From NCBI GenBank assembly GCA_014526335.1, contig JACTAT010000012.1, forward strand, positions 2,463,024 to 2,527,023: 64,000 nt of DNA, read 5' to 3'. The translations under genes were made by a program, and so were the position numbers. The first letter of the stretch is position 1, and each line of letters begins with the position of its first letter. This DNA is from Chrysaora quinquecirrha (taxonomy: Eukaryota > Cnidaria > Scyphozoa > Semaeostomeae > Pelagiidae). Positions 20,145 to 30,984 of this stretch are shown here, one piece after another. Below the pieces are notes generated by a model. It saw nothing but the letters and a program-made list of their open reading frames with translations, did no database searches and was not told the origin of the DNA.

Positions 20145-23116
20145 CGCATCTTTAGCAGCTGGAAGTCCTTTCGCAGGAACTCCGCGGCTTGGCTACCAAG
20201 CTCGTCTTCATTATCATTGGCCGTTGCTTTCAAGGCAAAGTTTGCGCAACCAGGCGAAGAAGTTGCTCCGAAAAGGTGCACTGTCATTCGATACTCTTGC
20301 GGCTCTGTGCTAATGTCACCTTTTTTCCACCACAAAAAACGAAGCAGGTCTCTGTGTTCCTCATTCACTTTCACCTGGTGAAACATTCCTTTGATGTCAC
20401 ATGTTATTGCAATCGGCTCTTGGCCACACCTGCACAGCACCCCTGCCAAGTTGTTGGTCATATCCGGTCCCTGAAGTAGTTGATTGTTGAGCGAATGTCC
20501 TCGAAACTCAGCTGCACAATCAAAGACGATGCGAATCTTGTTTTTCTTTGGATGGTATACACCATGGTGAGGTATGTACCAAACACTGCCCTTGGGTTGA
20601 TCTTTTGAATCAACGTTCGGTGGCACGGGCTCTGCGTATCCATTATCAATGATGTCTTGCATAAATGCCACATAATCTTCTCGATATGTAGTTCCCTGAT
20701 TCGACTCAAAGCGTCGTTTCAGTTGGCTCAATCGGCGCAAAGCAAGATCTCTGTTGTTAGGCATGTCTAATTTCTCCTGTTTCAGCGGAAGTGGAATTTC
20801 ATAATGTCCACTATCTGTTTGATGAAGCCCTTTCTCCACAAGGCTGAGGAATTTTCTGTCATCCTTCGACAGACTCTTATTAGGGGCATCAATATGCTCT
20901 GTAAAATCACGCTCGAACATCTTCACGATGGCTGTTGGATCAATAATTTCCTTCGACTTTCCATTAATGATGAATTTCGGGTGAGTGCTGCTGTCATTTT
21001 CAACTTCATATGCACTTAATATATTGCAGTTAGACTCATCTTCTGTCTCATAAGCACTTGTAGTATTGACTGGTCCCACAATACACCAGCCGAGCAACGT
21101 GCGTACGGCATATGGGTCTTCTCCCTTTCCTGTAATAATTTCTTTTGGTTTAATTGCCTTTGGGCAATTGCATCCTATCAGTAGACCAATGTCTAAACTG
21201 TCGTCACATTCGAAAATCTTATCCTTTATTTTCCTAAGATGAACCCATTTTTCTGCTATATCTGGGGTAGGAATCTGGTCTCTTCTTACTGGAATGCTAT
21301 CCTTTGCGTAAGCTTTAGGCAGCTCGACCTTAACACGTCTATCTAGGCGTTCAGCAACTAAACCATCAACACGAGCCACGGTTATAGTCTGCCGTCCATG
21401 CATAGTGCTGAGATTCAGGTTTGTTTTTACTCCCTGTATACCGAGTTTTTCTGTAACGCTGGTTGTGACGAAGGTTGTGTCACTAGCGTCATCAAGAAGG
21501 GCGTAAGTCTTCACTTCAGTGCCTTGTTTATTCTTGTGGTGCAGGATCACTGGTATAATCTTGCAGCTAGTAGTTGATACATCACTTGCTGAGCTGTGGA
21601 CTACACTGGTAGCCTTTGATTGAGCGGAATCAACATTTTGTGGCAGTTGCAGTATCTGATTTTGCTCCTCTGACTGTTTAATTTCCTTCTTGGCTAACTT
21701 GGGTGCTACTGTTGCCCCATGAAGGAGCGTGTTGTGGCTGGATTTTCCGCAATCTTTACAAGCCAACTTGAAAACGCAGTCGGACGAAAAATGAGTCGAT
21801 TTTAAGCAGCGGAAACAAAGTCTCTTTGTCTTGACAAACTCATGTCTATCATCTACGGTAGCTTTGGCAAATTCCTCACATTTCCATAAAGGATGTTTCC
21901 CTTTGCACATTGCACAGAATAAATTTTGATTTTGCGAAACTGCAGGCAGACGGTTGTCACCTGGTTTGCTTGTAGCACCGGTTGTCGCAAAGGTATGACT
22001 TGATTTGTCTACACGTCTGAATGGTCTCCTTTGCTGGTCTACTCCACTCTCCCTGGGGTTTGTCTTTCGCCTCTCTTTCTTCAACGCATCTGGGGAGAAA
22101 ACTGGGTCATTGGCGAGCTCTGCTTCCAGCTTAACATATCGCACAAAATCTGCAAAATCAACTTGCTTGTCCCTTTTCGACTGCTGCTCATGAGCAAATC
22201 TACACCACTTGATGCCTATGTAGGATGGTAGTTTGGCTGAAATTGACATCAACATTTGTGTTGAGTCCAATTCTGCTCTGGATCTCATAACTTTCATAGA
22301 CTCTTCACAACGCACGAGGAAGTCGGAAAACTCTTGTAAGGACTTGCTGTCACCATCACTTATGTGCTTCCAGTTTCTAAGCTTTGTTTTGAAGTTTTCA
22401 GCAACTACCACTGGGTTTCCAAAGAGCTGGTCAAGCAATTTTCGAGCCTCTGCATAAGCAGTATCCGAATTTGTTGCTAAAAAGCCTCTAATCGCCTCAT
22501 TTGCCTTTCCACTGGTGTAATTTTCCAAATAAAACAGCTTGTCCTTATCTGCAGCGACATTAGCAGCGATGATGGAATCAAAGGCTGTCACAAAGGCTGG
22601 ATACTCAAATGAATCGCCAGAAAAGATGGGTGGTTCTCTCACTGGAAGCTGCGAAACTCTTTGTTGATTCAGTATCAAAGAGCTCAGCTAAGTCTGCTTT
22701 GCTTGCAGATTAGCTATTTGATTGACCGTTATACTCAAGTCTGCTGGCTGAACTCCTGTATCTGGTATTGCGATAGCTGATTTGATGCTGCTACCTTTAT
22801 TTTCCTGCAATGGAGTAAAGCTTGGCGCGCCTGGATTCAAAGAATGGTTAATTACATCTGCTTTATTTTCTGCACAGTGTTTATTTTGATTATTTTCAGG
22901 CGTTTTTTCTTCTTCCAAGATTTGTTGAAAGGAACGCTCTTCAGCCACTGCTATTGCGTAATCCTTTTCCAGTTGTAAGCGCTTGAATTCATTTTCTTTC
23001 TCAAGAATATCGAGCTCTACCTTTAATTTTGCAACCTTTGCCGCAGATTCTGCCCTCACAAAGGAAACAGATCTCGATGAAGACCTATGGCTGCTTTGTT
23101 TTGATGCGCTTGTCAT
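20141..23116 (-). pseudogene. BEL/Pao gag-protease-RT reading frame with one internal TAG
   Basis: One frame from ATG 23116 to 20141, broken only by a TAG at 22688-22690. The first 142 residues are a basic then coiled-coil gag segment. After the TAG come the gag DUF1759-type region (FSGDSFEYPAFVTAFDSII, GKANEAIRGFL, SLQEFSDFLVRCEESM) and zinc knuckles (CAMCKGKHPLWKC; CFRCLKSTHFSSDC; CKDCGKSSHNTLLH). These are followed by the Pao-type aspartic protease (YALLDDASDTTFV) and the RT fingers and palm (WYIPHHGVYHPKKNKIRIVF, ITCDIKGMFHQVKV, MTVHLFGATSSPGCANFAL). The frame ends at RKDFQLLKMR, exactly before the expected YVDD box. The TAG lies inside gag, so it is more likely a nonsense change than a programmed readthrough site. 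Confidence 0.92.
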
Positions 23117-23276
23117 TTTTTACTTTGATGAGACAATGCTAGACTGACTTCTGAATGAACCTCTCTCAAGGCGCTGAATACGCTCGCACAGCCTCATTCT
23201 GAAATCCGTAAGCTCTCTGTCTCTGACGTCATACCAACGATATGACTCATCCCTTTCATTTATATCAAGTAAACAG

Positions 23277-23612
23277 TCAAAGGTGGGCCTCATTAAATTT
23301 ATCCTTCAGAGAATCTAATTTATCGCGTTGTTTTTCTAAGGCTTCTAACTCTGTTTCGGGTTCATCACATAAGTTTCGTATTTTTTCAATCTGAGTTTTA
23401 ACTTCCTGATAAGCTTTCTCTCTGTCTCTACCTCTTAATTCTTTCAGGTAGGATTTTCCCTTTTCTGTAAATCTTTTTTGGCGGGAAGACACCTTTACTT
23501 GAATGTCTGATTGGGCCCGAACACTATCTGAAATTGACTTTCTCTTAGAAAGATTTAAATCATCTGGGGCTGAGACCGTACTCATTTTTACCAATGTTTT
23601 TTCAAAAATCAC
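23277..23612 (-). pseudogene. BEL/Pao gag N-terminal segment
   Basis: A 111-residue charged reading frame (Lys/Glu-rich, coiled-coil-like: KAYQEVKTQIEKIRNLCDE...LEALEKQRDKLDSLKDKF) between the 5' LTR and the main gag-pol frame. The first ATG is at 23612 and a second at 23585. It is out of frame with the main ORF, so either a frameshift separates them or it is a separate small leader ORF. Assignment to gag is from position and composition only. Confidence 0.6.
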
Positions 23613-23735
23613 GAGATATCAATGTTTATGAAAATCACCAGGTCTATTAAGGTCACGACACATTTCACAAAATCAGTCTTTAATCAGTGTAAAGTTTGGC
23701 TTTCAAATAGGACGATAATTTACTCGATATTTTAC

Positions 23736-24230
23736 TGTTACGTATCTCGGGACTGAAGTCTAAGTGTGTCCAAATGTCACGTGGTCACAAATAGCTCCAG
23801 CAATCGAATACGTGTGAAAAGATCAGCAAATTTGCGTGATAAGTTACTGGTGCTGAAGAATTGACGGAATTACGAAGAAAACCAATTTTGAGGGTTAACA
23901 GTAATAAATTCCAATTATCCAACAACAACGTAGAATATCGTAGCCTGCTTGCCCTGATATGCAGCCAAAGAATACTTGAGAAATAACTAATTTCTTAAAC
24001 TTGTTTTATAAACACAGAAAAGCACATTAACTGAAAATATGCGACACATACCAACTAAAAATGTTACATAACGCACACGCAATAAAACCGCACAAAAAAA
24101 AAAGAAATACAACCACACACACAAGTTAAGCCACAGACTGGACTCAAATTACTAACACGGACAGAATACCCAAAACCCACAAACACAAAAACCACAAAAG
24201 AAATAAAATAAAAGGCTAATATATGTTACA
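23736..24230 (-). repeat. 5' LTR of the nested BEL/Pao element
   Basis: Starts on the element strand with TGTAACATATATTAGCC and ends with CGAGATACGTAACA. Shorter than its partner because of the 279-bp indel. Confidence 0.9.
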
Positions 24231-24371
24231 CAAGCCAAAGATCAAACTATTAACAGTAAACAATTTATTGGCCTATTATATTCGGTGATTTTACTTAAGA
24301 TTTTTCAGATTTTCTAATCTAGATATCATATATCTATTGCATGGACATATATTTATTCGTATTTTTTTTGC
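24231..24371 (+). other. Remaining promoter/5' interval of the CACTA-like element's right-hand gene
   Basis: Short AT-rich stretch between the BEL 5' LTR and the first recognised exon. No reading frame. A first exon could lie here or have been lost. Confidence 0.4.
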
Positions 24372-27050
24372 CTGAAGGGTATATTGTAAATAATATTTCA
24401 ACTTCATGAGGATATCACAGATAATTTGGAAAAAGTTGAATGGTGTGCACTTCCAGGGGAAACAAGTGATCTTTTATCTGCTGCAAAAAATGAGTGCAGG
24501 GCTAGAGGAATATTTGTTGAGATGAACAGGCTGGATATTCTGGAGAGTATCTGGCAATATTACAACAGTCGTCAACGAACAAAGAAGAAAAATAACAGTC
24601 TCAAGAAGAGGAAACATGCTAGGAAATTGTCAAAACTTGGCACAATAAATTATGTAAGATTTTTACACCGAACATGTCGGATTTTTAAATGTCCTTTCCT
24701 GCCCAAACGTTAGGGTCTTTGAGATGTTCATACCTTATTTTTACTTTTTGCAGTGCATTGGAAATGAAGAGGTGCAAAAAGCTATCCAACAAGGGAAGCT
24801 ACATGCCAAAAATAAAAAGGCAGTTGCAGCCTTTAAGATGTCTGTTCCTGTCAAGAAGCTGAAAGAAATTGATTCACCTCCTGACAGTGATGACGACATT
24901 GGTAAGCAGGAACAGCAACAACAAAAAAGTGGCAGCACTACATCATGCCAATGCCATGCGAAAGAAAAGCTTCGAGAAAGCATGTCAAGATTATTTCAAA
25001 GAATCAAATTAAATCAATACATATGAAATGTCAGATGACAGCCAGCATTTTTCTGTAGCCAAAACATCAACACCAAGATCTTCCTCACAAAAGAATGAAG
25101 ACAATACTTGACTTAGAAGAGTCTCAGATTGAAGAAGATTTCACAAATCAATATGAAGTCATCTATCGTAACTGGTTGCCAAACAGTGGGTATGCTGATT
25201 ACCCATGGAAGCAGATGCCAACTCTAACAATTGAGAAGGTTAAATTAAGAAAAAGCTTATCATCCAAATATTTGTTTTTCTTGCCATGTTTATGTGTGTC
25301 ATGTATGTTCTTTAACTTTGCAAATTATTTGTAGATACATGATATCATTACCAGAGATCTCTTTCAAAGCAATTTCGGTACTTGTGAGCCTTCGCGATTT
25401 AAAAAGTGTTCAGCCTGGGTCTATTTTTAAAGTAAAGGTACGTAAGAAATAATTTTGGATTTGATAAATTTTTTTAAAAGTGTTTCCAATACCTCTTAAC
25501 TAACTTAATATTTTCTAAAATTTTACTTCTTAGATGATGGATACCCTTGTGAGGAGTCTTGCTGAATTTCTAAACAAAGAAAATGTGATTTCACTTTTTT
25601 CCAATTTTTACCTTTTTCTTTCTCAATTTGGTTTAACTCAGTAATCCATGTAGAACATTATTTTATTACCACGATACTATTAAGCTGATATTGTGCTTTA
25701 TTTTCAATAGATGAAGAAACACACAAAAGCATTTCAGCCTATCAGAACAGTTGGAATTATTCATGCCCCAAATGGTGAAATGAAAATTCAAGATAGGGAA
25801 ATTCTTAGGCAGATAGAGGACTCCAAGTTGGATGGCCAGCTTCTGGTAGAAATTTTCATACATTTCGCTAGATATATTTGCTAATAATTTCTAAGTAGGA
25901 GCCTCAATTACTTTATATCTGTTTTAATTTGATCTATACGGAAAATTCACTATTTTTCCCCATTGTTAACAGGGCCTTGATCATAAATTCATCATTACTC
26001 CTGTACTTACCTATAATTTTTCTGCTGGTTTCAAAAGTTCCCACTTGGCCATTGCTGTGAGTTGTTATTATCAATCAAATCTGCACTTATCATTATCTGG
26101 TATTTTTTAAACATTACTTAGATCCTTTTTCAAGATTGTCCAAAAATGTTTGAATTTTTTAAAGGTGGCTGGCTTGAATTCAAATGAGAAGAAAGTTCTG
26201 GTGTTTTTTGAACACATGTGGTGATAAGGGTGACAATGATGCCTTAAAAATTAGGTAGGATATGAAGAATCTGTTTGTTATCAGATTAACACTGAATTAC
26301 CAGAATTCACTTGATACGTTGTTCTGTATAGAAAGCGTTTTACTTTGCAAATCTTATGGCTTTGTTCTCATGGTACTTATATTACTTCACAGCCATTTCT
26401 GTGATCAAATGTTGGGGGTCAAGGGTGACTGGAATATTTTAACAAATGATAAATGGGAAGCTGTTAATAAGGTTGGTGTAAATCTTTTATTTGATTCAAT
26501 TTCTCTCATTAAACATTTATCAAGTGAAAAACTTTTTTGTTGAACTATTCCCAAACTTGCATATATCAGTATGAACTGGCAGCATCTTTCAAACAATTGC
26601 TAATAAATGGTTCATATTTATTTTACTGGCTACAGCTTATTCTTGTGGTGGTAGTCATTAATTGTTTCAGGGTTTTAATCTGCTTATTTTTTATTGCTTT
26701 TCAGATTCAACGTTTAAAGGCAACTAATTCTGCTGATTGTGGTGTCTTATCTTTTCTGGTAAATAAACAAATAGTTTGAAGACACAAGAATGAATTTGCG
26801 TGTTGCTTTATTTGGTTGCATTTTCTTTTGTATTTATGATTTTCTTTCTGTCCCCTGTACACATTACATGTTGTTGGATCTGTCATGCTTCCAGAACAGG
26901 TGATAAATTGGTTGAATTTGATGGTGTTTTAATTTACTCTTACAGCTGATCACAAATTAATATAACTTTGTTATTATTACATTTTCAGGTTGACTTTGTG
27001 GATGTCCGTCTTTGGATTTTAAATGTAACAATTGGTGGTAGTCAATATTA
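24372..27050 (+). CDS. Unrecognised multi-exon gene inside the CACTA-like element
   Basis: A chain of short exons with good splice sites, ending in TAA at 27048-27050. It includes about 24421-24653 (GETSDLLSAAKNECRARGIF, then a Lys/Arg-rich tail) and 24754-24901 (KAIQQGKLHAKNKKAVAAF, acidic end). About 25330-25435 gives LPEISFKAISVLVSLRDLKS and PGSIFKVK, with donor GTACGT. Then come 25534 on (MDTLVRSLAEFLNKENV), about 25711-25845 (IRTVGIIHAPNGEMKI, SKLDGQLL), about 25975-26056 (HKFIITPVLTYNFSAGF), about 26165 on (GLNSNEKKVLVFFEH), about 26394-26470 (GVKGDWNILTNDKWEAV), about 26560, about 26705 (KATNSADCGVLSF) and 26989-27050 (VDFVDVRLWILNV). I do not recognise the family. By position it is the divergent second gene of the element, where plant CACTA elements keep a DNA-binding accessory protein. 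A captured host gene is the alternative. One premature stop is visible near 26220. Confidence 0.6.
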
Positions 27051-27239
27051 AATAGAGGTGGATAATGATGATGATGATGATGCAACACAATTATCATGAA
27101 CTTGTTAAAGCTAAGACTGTATTTGAATATAGATTAAATCTGTATTTAGTTATTATTGTCCACTTCAGATGACATCAATAAAATTTTGAACATGTTCATT
27201 GCTGTTTTTCCTTGCTTTCATGTATTTTGGGTTGAAGTG

Positions 27240-27589
27240 AAGATCTGTGGGTTGCGCAGTGTTGTATTACAGGTAGTATTGCGCAGTGTTGTATTATACG
27301 TAGTATTACAGGGTGTTGTATTACATGAAGTATTACACGGTGTTGTATTACATGTAGTATTACACAGTGTTGTATTACATCTAGTATTACACGGTTTTGT
27401 ATGACATGTAGTATTACACGGTGTTGTATTACATGTAGTATTACACAGTGTAGTATTACACGTTGCATTTCACAGGCACGTCTAAGGTAACGTTGGATTA
27501 CACGGCCCGCTGCATTACATTGAACGTGGGATTTTACGGAACATTTTACGTTGCATTACGCATTGGATTTCATTTCTGTTATACCTGTG
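27240..27589 (-). repeat. Right terminal and subterminal repeats of the CACTA-like element
   Basis: Between about 27255 and 27460 there are roughly seven head-to-tail copies of a 25-30 bp unit built on GTGTTGTATTACA and GTAGTATTACACG. These are followed by GTTGCATTTCAC, GGATTACACGG and the terminus TATACCTGTG. Read on the other strand, the motifs (TGTAATACAAC, GTGAAATGCAACG) resemble those of the left end, which supports pairing of the two ends. Confidence 0.75.
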
Positions 27590-27764
27590 CCAGTCAATTT
27601 TCAATTTGCAAATATCTGAAATATTCGCTTCAATGGCAAAATTATAGGCGAAAGATTTCCAAGCAGATCAAACAACCGCGCAATAGTACTGAGTATCAAG
27701 CGCTTCATGACTTTTTCTTGAGCGACTTCAGCAAACATATAAAAGCTGAATTTCATTTTATTGG

Positions 27765-29361
27765 TTACTTAGTTAAACCTAAACCTAAATTAAACCTAGC
27801 GAAACGAAGCTTGACTATTTTTGGGTCAGTGGGATCTGAGTTCTCAACCCACAGAAATCTCAAAAAATCTCGGTGTTCCTCATTGATTGAAATCTGATGA
27901 AAAGCTTTCTCTAAATCACCGAACAAAGCTATTTTATCCAAGCGAAATCTGACCAAAACATCGAAAATAAGCGGGGCGAGGTTAGGGCCAGGGTGTAAGC
28001 ATTCGTTCAAACTGATTTCATTTTTTGCTTTTGCACTTGCATCGTAAACGACGCGAAGTTTAGTAGTTGTCCTATCTTGTTTCAAAACTTCTCTGTGTGG
28101 TATGTAGTTTACAGTACCTGGCTGCATGGTTTCATTTTCATCTTCAATTTTTTCAAATTATCCCGGTACGTAATTGATCTTGAATAACAGCGTTCTACTG
28201 TTCAAAAATGTCACGTTTTAGTTGCAAATTTAAACGATTTTTTGCGATCTGATAATTGTCGGGTATGACCGGATGGTCCTCTTTAAATGGAAGATAAACT
28301 TCATAGCGTTCGCTTTCAAATGATGTCTTATCTTGTAAAAGACTATTCATTTCTTTCTCAGCTTCATTAGGTCTTACGTTTATGGTTTCTATGTCCCAAA
28401 ACTTTTTAATTTGCGTGTTCAACAAATCATTGTCATGAATAACTGCAGTGCTTTTCAAAACATGCGATACAGTGACATTCGATGTGATAGCGTTTCCAGC
28501 TGAAAGTTGAACTGGACAGCTAAGAACATATCCAAGGTGTGTTAAAATTGCTACGGGGCCATTTGCATGCTCCCCCCGTACATCCTTATCTAACAAAATA
28601 GAATGTACATAGTCAGCACCGATCATTATGTCTATTTCTAAATCTTGCATTCCATCACCCCTGTCTGCTAACTCTAAACTTTGAAGATGAGAGTACATTC
28701 TCTGCGCGATATCTATGGCTTGTTGCGAAACCGGACTAAAAATATTGTTAACAACAAAGGCATTCATGTTAACGATTGAATTATTTGTACATTTTAGTGC
28801 TACTTGTACCAAATCGCATTTTCTTAGGGTCCCATTTGCATTTTCAAATTCTTTTATCCTAACATCATGAGTAGGAATTGTGGGCAATTCAAATTCATCT
28901 CTGAGCTTTGAGGTGATGTTGGACTTTTGGGAACACGAGTCCAGAATGTCTCTTACGTTTTGAATTTTATTAGAATTACCAACTTTTTGAACGACTGTTT
29001 TAGCTGTTTGTAACAAAGTTACACTATTTCTTGAATTCTGAGAGGTGAAAAGATTTGTACTCACTGGAATACCTTGAGCAGTTGGCATACTTTCCTGAGT
29101 ATTTGAGCTGACTTCACATGGAATATGTGGTTATGGTGAGTTTCTCCCTGCGTTAGATCCACAAATGGATGAATGATGACGAGCACTGCAGCGATAGCAC
29201 TTTGTATTAGAACGACATTTTTTCGCTGTGTGGTTTGCTTTTAGACAAATAAAACATCTCCTTTTATCGCGTAAAATCTTTTTCCGCGTGTTTGGATCAA
29301 TGATGATTGTACAACTTGCGGAGTAATGCTGATTTTCACAAAAAAAAACGATTTGAAACAT
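27765..29361 (-). pseudogene. Second BEL/Pao copy: zinc knuckles, protease and partial RT
   Basis: From right to left: Cys-rich knuckles (CFICLKANHTAKKC, CYRCSARHHSSIC) at 29361-29131. Then a protease-region frame (29088-28195) with MIGADYVHSILLD and HLGYVLSCPVQLS, ending LPFKEDHPVIPDNY. Then RT (28127-27765) with YIPHREVLKQDRTTTKLRVVYDAS truncated to its conserved RVVYDAS box, NECLHPGPNL, GDLEKAFHQISINEEHRDFL and RFLW. RT breaks off at about 27790, before its catalytic box. The protease motif differs from that of the 16.7-24.2 kb copy, so this is a different BEL lineage. Frameshifts separate all three parts. Confidence 0.87.
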
Positions 29362-30505
29362 TTATCTCCTTGTTATTTGTGAATAGTGTATTTGTTATCA
29401 ACGTAGATGTTGTAGATGGTGAGGATTGATGACTTGGACGACTATAACTTCCAGCTCTGATGGGCGTTAATGTGTTACCGCTACTACCAATGGCCGCAAA
29501 ACACATTGTTCGCGGAGATTCAGCTCTTCTCCGAAAAAACGTAATAAAGCATCCAGTTTCCATTCTTCGGGAAGTTTTCTGCTGATGATGAGGCGTAGTT
29601 TGTTGGAAATGTTTGACATTATTATCAGCGATAAAATAGTTCCATAACTTTCGGTTACAAATTTTCAATACTCTTTAATCTACGGCGCACGGCGGTTTCT
29701 GACTTATCGTACAGAACTCTCAATTTCTTCAACTCAAACAGTGACGAGATTTTTGGCAATTCCATTATATTCTCAATGTGTTTTGATATGATGATCTGCT
29801 TATTTCAAAACCGTTTTTCAAGAGATTGCGAGCTTCCTCGTAGTTTTCATTTGAGAGTGGTAGTCCGGTAATAGTAATCGGCAGCAGATCCAGATAGCAA
29901 GCTCTGCAGGTATTTCAATTTTTCAACATTTGCTAAGTCTTTATTGTCGTGAATGCTTGACTTAAAACTTCCCTAAGAGGATGGTCAAGTCGACGGGTCT
30001 CCATTGAAGTGCATCAATTGTAGTTTTGGAAGTTTAAGTTGCGTTCTCTGGGATCGTTCTGGTTGATTGCTGTGACTGTCATGTTGCGGTGACGGTGGTT
30101 CCGTTCTTATCTTCAGCGTGTTTTCTATGCGGCATGTTATGTCTTCGATTTCTTCTTCTAAATTAGCGCGTTCTACAATTTCCTTTTCGATTTCCTCTTC
30201 CTTCATCAATTCGACTATTTCATTGTTTACTTTTTGAATATCGTTAGTTTTCTTTTCGTGTGTGTTTTTGAGCGATTGTAATTTCGTTGCGATCTCGATT
30301 CCCGTGGCGATTCCTGGCGGTGGAAGAAATTCCTGCACTTTGTTGAAAGTTTTTCTAACAACGAGTCGATGTCCATTCCTTGTTTGAATTTTCTTTCCCA
30401 ATTCAGCCATGATTGTTGTTCAACTAGGATTCCCAGGTCACGGCACCATGAAGAAAGTAAAGGTGGCTTTGGTAAACTGGCAGCAAAAATGCAGAATACC
30501 CCCAC
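29336..30505 (-). pseudogene. Second BEL/Pao copy: gag
   Basis: ATG at 30410 opens MAELGKKIQTRNGHRLVV, followed by a long Glu-rich coiled coil (EIVELMKEEEIEKEIVERAN) and the start of the DUF1759-type domain (LPKLQLMHFNGDPST), which stops at 29985. Downstream frames carry decayed pieces (LPLSNENYEEARNLL; KLWNYFIADNN) to about 29340. The leader just upstream holds GGTGCCGTGACC, a plausible primer-binding site, at about 30437-30449. Confidence 0.75.
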
Positions 30506-30770
30506 GCGATGGTTCAGGAGTTAGAAGAACAACACAGAACAACACTTGACGATAAACAAAACAAAACGATCAATAATAACTAAATACAAAGTTTAAAAAA
30601 TTGATACCATAAAGTGAACTGATGACTTTGCGATACACTAACTAATGCGAATAATTGTCTCTGTGCGAAGCGAAAAAATACGGATCTACGAATTGATGAA
30701 TATTTTCTAAGAATACCTAGAAGCGAAAAAATGTGTCACCACCCAGATCACTTGATCACAGGGGTACAAA
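30449..30770 (-). repeat. Probable 5' LTR of the second BEL/Pao copy
   Basis: Lies directly upstream of the primer-binding-like sequence, AT-rich and non-coding. The outer edge is near a TGATCAAGTGATC palindrome-like stretch at about 30750. No partner LTR is left in the window, so both edges are approximate. Confidence 0.45.
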
Positions 30771-30984
30771 GTAACTAAGTTTAAACAATAAAAATAGTTC
30801 ATGAAAAAACATAAGCAAAAAATACTACCGCCCCCAAAATGAGTATACAGCAAATTAAACAAACATAAGACACTAATGAATGATTACAAAGTCCATATGA
30901 GGTCTGTGATGCTTAGCTGTTTTCTACACTCATTCGGGAGTCCAATGTTCCGCTCATAAAATCTCATAAAATTTACCATTCAAT
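30771..30984. other. Spacer between the BEL LTR and the Gypsy integrase
   Basis: About 210 bp, AT-rich, with a C-rich interruption near 30830. No feature recognised. It may be the decayed 3' end of the Gypsy element whose integrase starts at 30985. Confidence 0.4.

Larger units (their letters stand above)
16652..24230 (-). mobile_element. BEL/Pao LTR retrotransposon nested in the CACTA-like element
   Basis: Bounded by LTRs at 16652-17425 (3' LTR, 774 bp) and 23736-24230 (5' LTR, 495 bp), both TGTAACA...GTAACA on the element strand. A polypurine run precedes the 3' LTR (TTCAGGGGAGCCA). Internal coding order is gag, protease, RT, RNase H, integrase, as expected for BEL/Pao. The flanking pentamers TGATA and CAAGC do not match, so no target duplication is visible. 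The insertion lies between the divergent promoters of the host CACTA element. Confidence 0.92.
12883..27589. mobile_element. CACTA/EnSpm-like DNA transposon carrying two divergent genes and a nested BEL retrotransposon
   Basis: The left end starts CACAGGTAAACAG (12883) and the right end, read inward on the other strand, starts CACAGGTATAACAG (27589). Both are flanked by CCA (12880-12882 and 27590-27592), a 3-bp duplication typical of CACTA/EnSpm. The termini continue with related (T/G)GAAATCCAA and AATGCAACGT blocks, followed by subterminal repeats at both ends. Total length is 14,707 bp, of which 7,579 bp is a BEL/Pao retrotransposon at 16652-24230. The original element is thus about 7.1 kb. 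It encodes a tnp2-type transposase leftward and an unrecognised spliced gene rightward from the central promoter interval. Assigned from ends, duplication and transposase, all read directly. Confidence 0.85.

Noticed and set aside
22688..22690. Programmed stop readthrough between gag and pol
   Set aside because: The TAG is inside gag, upstream of the core and knuckles, where readthrough is not expected. Kept only as a weak alternative.
27240..27460. CRISPR-like array
   Set aside because: Units are contiguous and diverged with no unique spacers, the context is eukaryotic, and the array lies at the subterminal end of a CACTA-like element.
27780..27830. Telomere-like TTTAGG repeats at the broken end of the second BEL copy
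   Set aside because: Only about three imperfect units within RT-derived sequence; more likely chance or slippage.
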